Below, one piece after another: positions 15,204 to 15,464 of a stretch of DNA of 15,464 nt (the stretch's first letter is position 1; each line of letters begins with the position of its first letter). The notes below the pieces were generated by a model. The model had not been told where the DNA came from, made no database searches, and saw nothing but the letters and a program-made list of their open reading frames with translations. The DNA comes from Ruminococcaceae bacterium UBA1767 (GTDB lineage: Bacteria; Bacillota; Clostridia; Oscillospirales; Acutalibacteraceae): the NCBI GenBank assembly GCA_002315505.1, contig DCGX01000030.1, positions 2,636 to 18,099 on the forward strand. Direction: 5' to 3'. Position numbers and translations under genes: made by a program.

Positions 15204-15244
15204 ATACCATTTCGGTCCTCTGATATCATTCTTTTAGAGCACGT
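15204..15244. other. Short spacer with no recognisable feature
   Basis: Between the dockerin terminator and the first tRNA-tail terminator I see no reading frame, promoter or repeat of note. Confidence 0.6.
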
Positions 15245-15286
15245 AAAAAAAACAACAGACACCCGGTTGGGTATCTGCTTTTTTTT
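15245..15286. terminator. Terminator hairpin of the tRNA-tail copy (copy A)
   Basis: Arms 15256-15264 and 15269-15277 with loop GGTT. On the plus strand there is one C-A mismatch (15260/15273) and eight T follow. On the minus strand the same position is a G-U pair and eight T follow (complement of 15245-15252). It can act in both directions, but pairing is better on the minus strand. Confidence 0.75.
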
Positions 15287-15306
15287 GGAGCGGATGACGA
15301 GGCTCG
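15286..15306 (-). repeat. Displaced copy of a tRNA 3' end
   Basis: These 21 bases are identical to 15442-15462, the tRNA 3' tail including the encoded CCA. Upstream on the minus strand the sequence departs at once from tRNA (GCGAGC instead of the TT of the T-loop), so no tRNA body is present here. It is followed by a terminator similar to that behind the true tail. Confidence 0.8.
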
Positions 15307-15402
15307 CTCGGCGACTCGGTCGCCGACACGCACACGGACTTTTCAACAGTTCACCGGACTGTTGAAATATGCTTCGCATACCGTCCTTTTCGAGCCTCAT
15401 CA
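15295..15402 (-). repeat. Hairpin-rich palindromic element between two tRNA tails
   Basis: A nested structure. The outer stem pairs 15295-15306 with 15391-15402 (12 positions; the single plus-strand C-A mismatch at 15298/15399 becomes G-U in minus-strand RNA). An inner GGAC/GTCC pairs 15336-15339 with 15383-15386. Inside are three hairpins: 15308-15315 with 15319-15326 (8 bp, loop TCG), 15341-15350 with 15358-15367 (10 bp, 7-base loop), and 15368-15372 with 15376-15380 (5 bp, loop TTC). There is no convincing reading frame. It could be a miniature mobile element, a structured RNA, or the remnant of an element integrated at a tRNA end. Confidence 0.6.
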
Positions 15403-15403
15403 C

Positions 15404-15438
15404 AAAAGAAAAGCAGACACCCTAATGGGTGTCTGCTT
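15404..15438 (-). terminator. tRNA terminator (copy B)
   Basis: A perfect 12-pair stem, 15411-15422 with 15427-15438, four-base loop. On the minus strand it is followed by a T-rich run (TTCTTTT), placed three bases after the tRNA CCA. It is the natural terminator of the tRNA entering from the right. Confidence 0.85.
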
Positions 15439-15441
15439 GTT

Positions 15442-15464
15442 TGGAGCGGATGACGAGGCTCGAA
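15442..15464 (-). tRNA. 3' end of a tRNA, probably tRNA-Gly, cut by window edge
   Basis: On the minus strand the window opens with TTCGAGC (T-loop), the 3' half of the T stem, the acceptor strand CATCCGC, discriminator T and encoded CCA. The implied acceptor pairs G1-C72, C2-G71, G3-C70 and U73 match the known tRNA-Gly identity set. Anticodon and body lie outside the window, so the amino acid is inference. Confidence 0.72.

Noticed and set aside
15143..15403. 86-aa minus-strand frame over the tRNA-tail region
   Set aside because: It consists of translated hairpins and terminators (15173-15403) and has no plausible protein pattern.
15256..15438. Possible CRISPR array from the two similar GCAGACACCC units
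   Set aside because: There are only two units, each a self-complementary terminator next to a tRNA tail, with a structured rather than spacer-like interval.

Overview
The window looks like a chromosomal segment of a low-to-mid GC anaerobic Firmicute, most likely a gut Clostridia of the Ruminococcus/Oscillospiraceae kind. The evidence is a tRNA-Ile-responsive T-box in front of a clostridial-type (type 2-like) isoleucyl-tRNA synthetase, strong AGGAGG/GAGGTG ribosome binding sites, sigma-A-like promoters, U-rich intrinsic terminators, a dockerin-bearing secreted protein and radical SAM proteins common in Clostridia. The genus assignment is inference.

Layout. (1) Positions 1-3230, minus strand: ileS, cut at its C-terminus by the window edge, preceded by a complete T-box leader and its promoter. 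(2) 3293-5288, plus: a promoter with a palindrome in its spacer, an unrecognised 594-aa exported beta-rich protein, and a strong terminator. (3) 5301-9510, plus: a four-gene run made of a neutral-ceramidase-like zinc hydrolase without a signal peptide, a PHP-domain phosphoesterase, a secreted lipase-like alpha/beta hydrolase with a C-terminal Ig-like domain, and a 52-aa two-helix membrane peptide. A GNRA-loop terminator lies between the first two genes. A terminator that works in both directions closes the run. (4) 11849-9511, minus: an operon of a cyclophilin-type lipoprotein broken by a frameshift, alanine racemase (alr, TTG start) and a YbaK-type Cys-tRNA(Pro) deacylase, with alr and ybaK overlapping by ATGA. 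(5) 11843-14396, plus: two overlapping radical SAM genes (DUF4080-like and PflX-like), driven by a promoter whose -35 box coincides with that of the divergent cyclophilin operon. (6) 14382-15203, plus: a perfect-consensus promoter, a secreted Ig-like plus dockerin type I protein, and a terminator. (7) 15204-15464: no protein gene, but the 3' end of a minus-strand tRNA (probably tRNA-Gly) with its terminator, then a second copy of the same tRNA tail plus terminator. The two copies are separated by a roughly 110-bp hairpin-rich element.

Housekeeping translation and cell-wall functions (ileS, ybaK, alr) are interleaved with exported proteins (beta-rich protein, lipase, dockerin protein). The most unusual structure is the duplicated tRNA tail with its multi-hairpin insert at the right edge. 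Its pairings are better preserved in minus-strand RNA than in plus-strand RNA. Other points for a second look are the cyclophilin frameshift, the shared -35 box, the ceramidase-like enzyme lacking an export signal, and the tiny membrane gene whose 3' end forms the terminator. No phage, transposase or CRISPR genes were seen.
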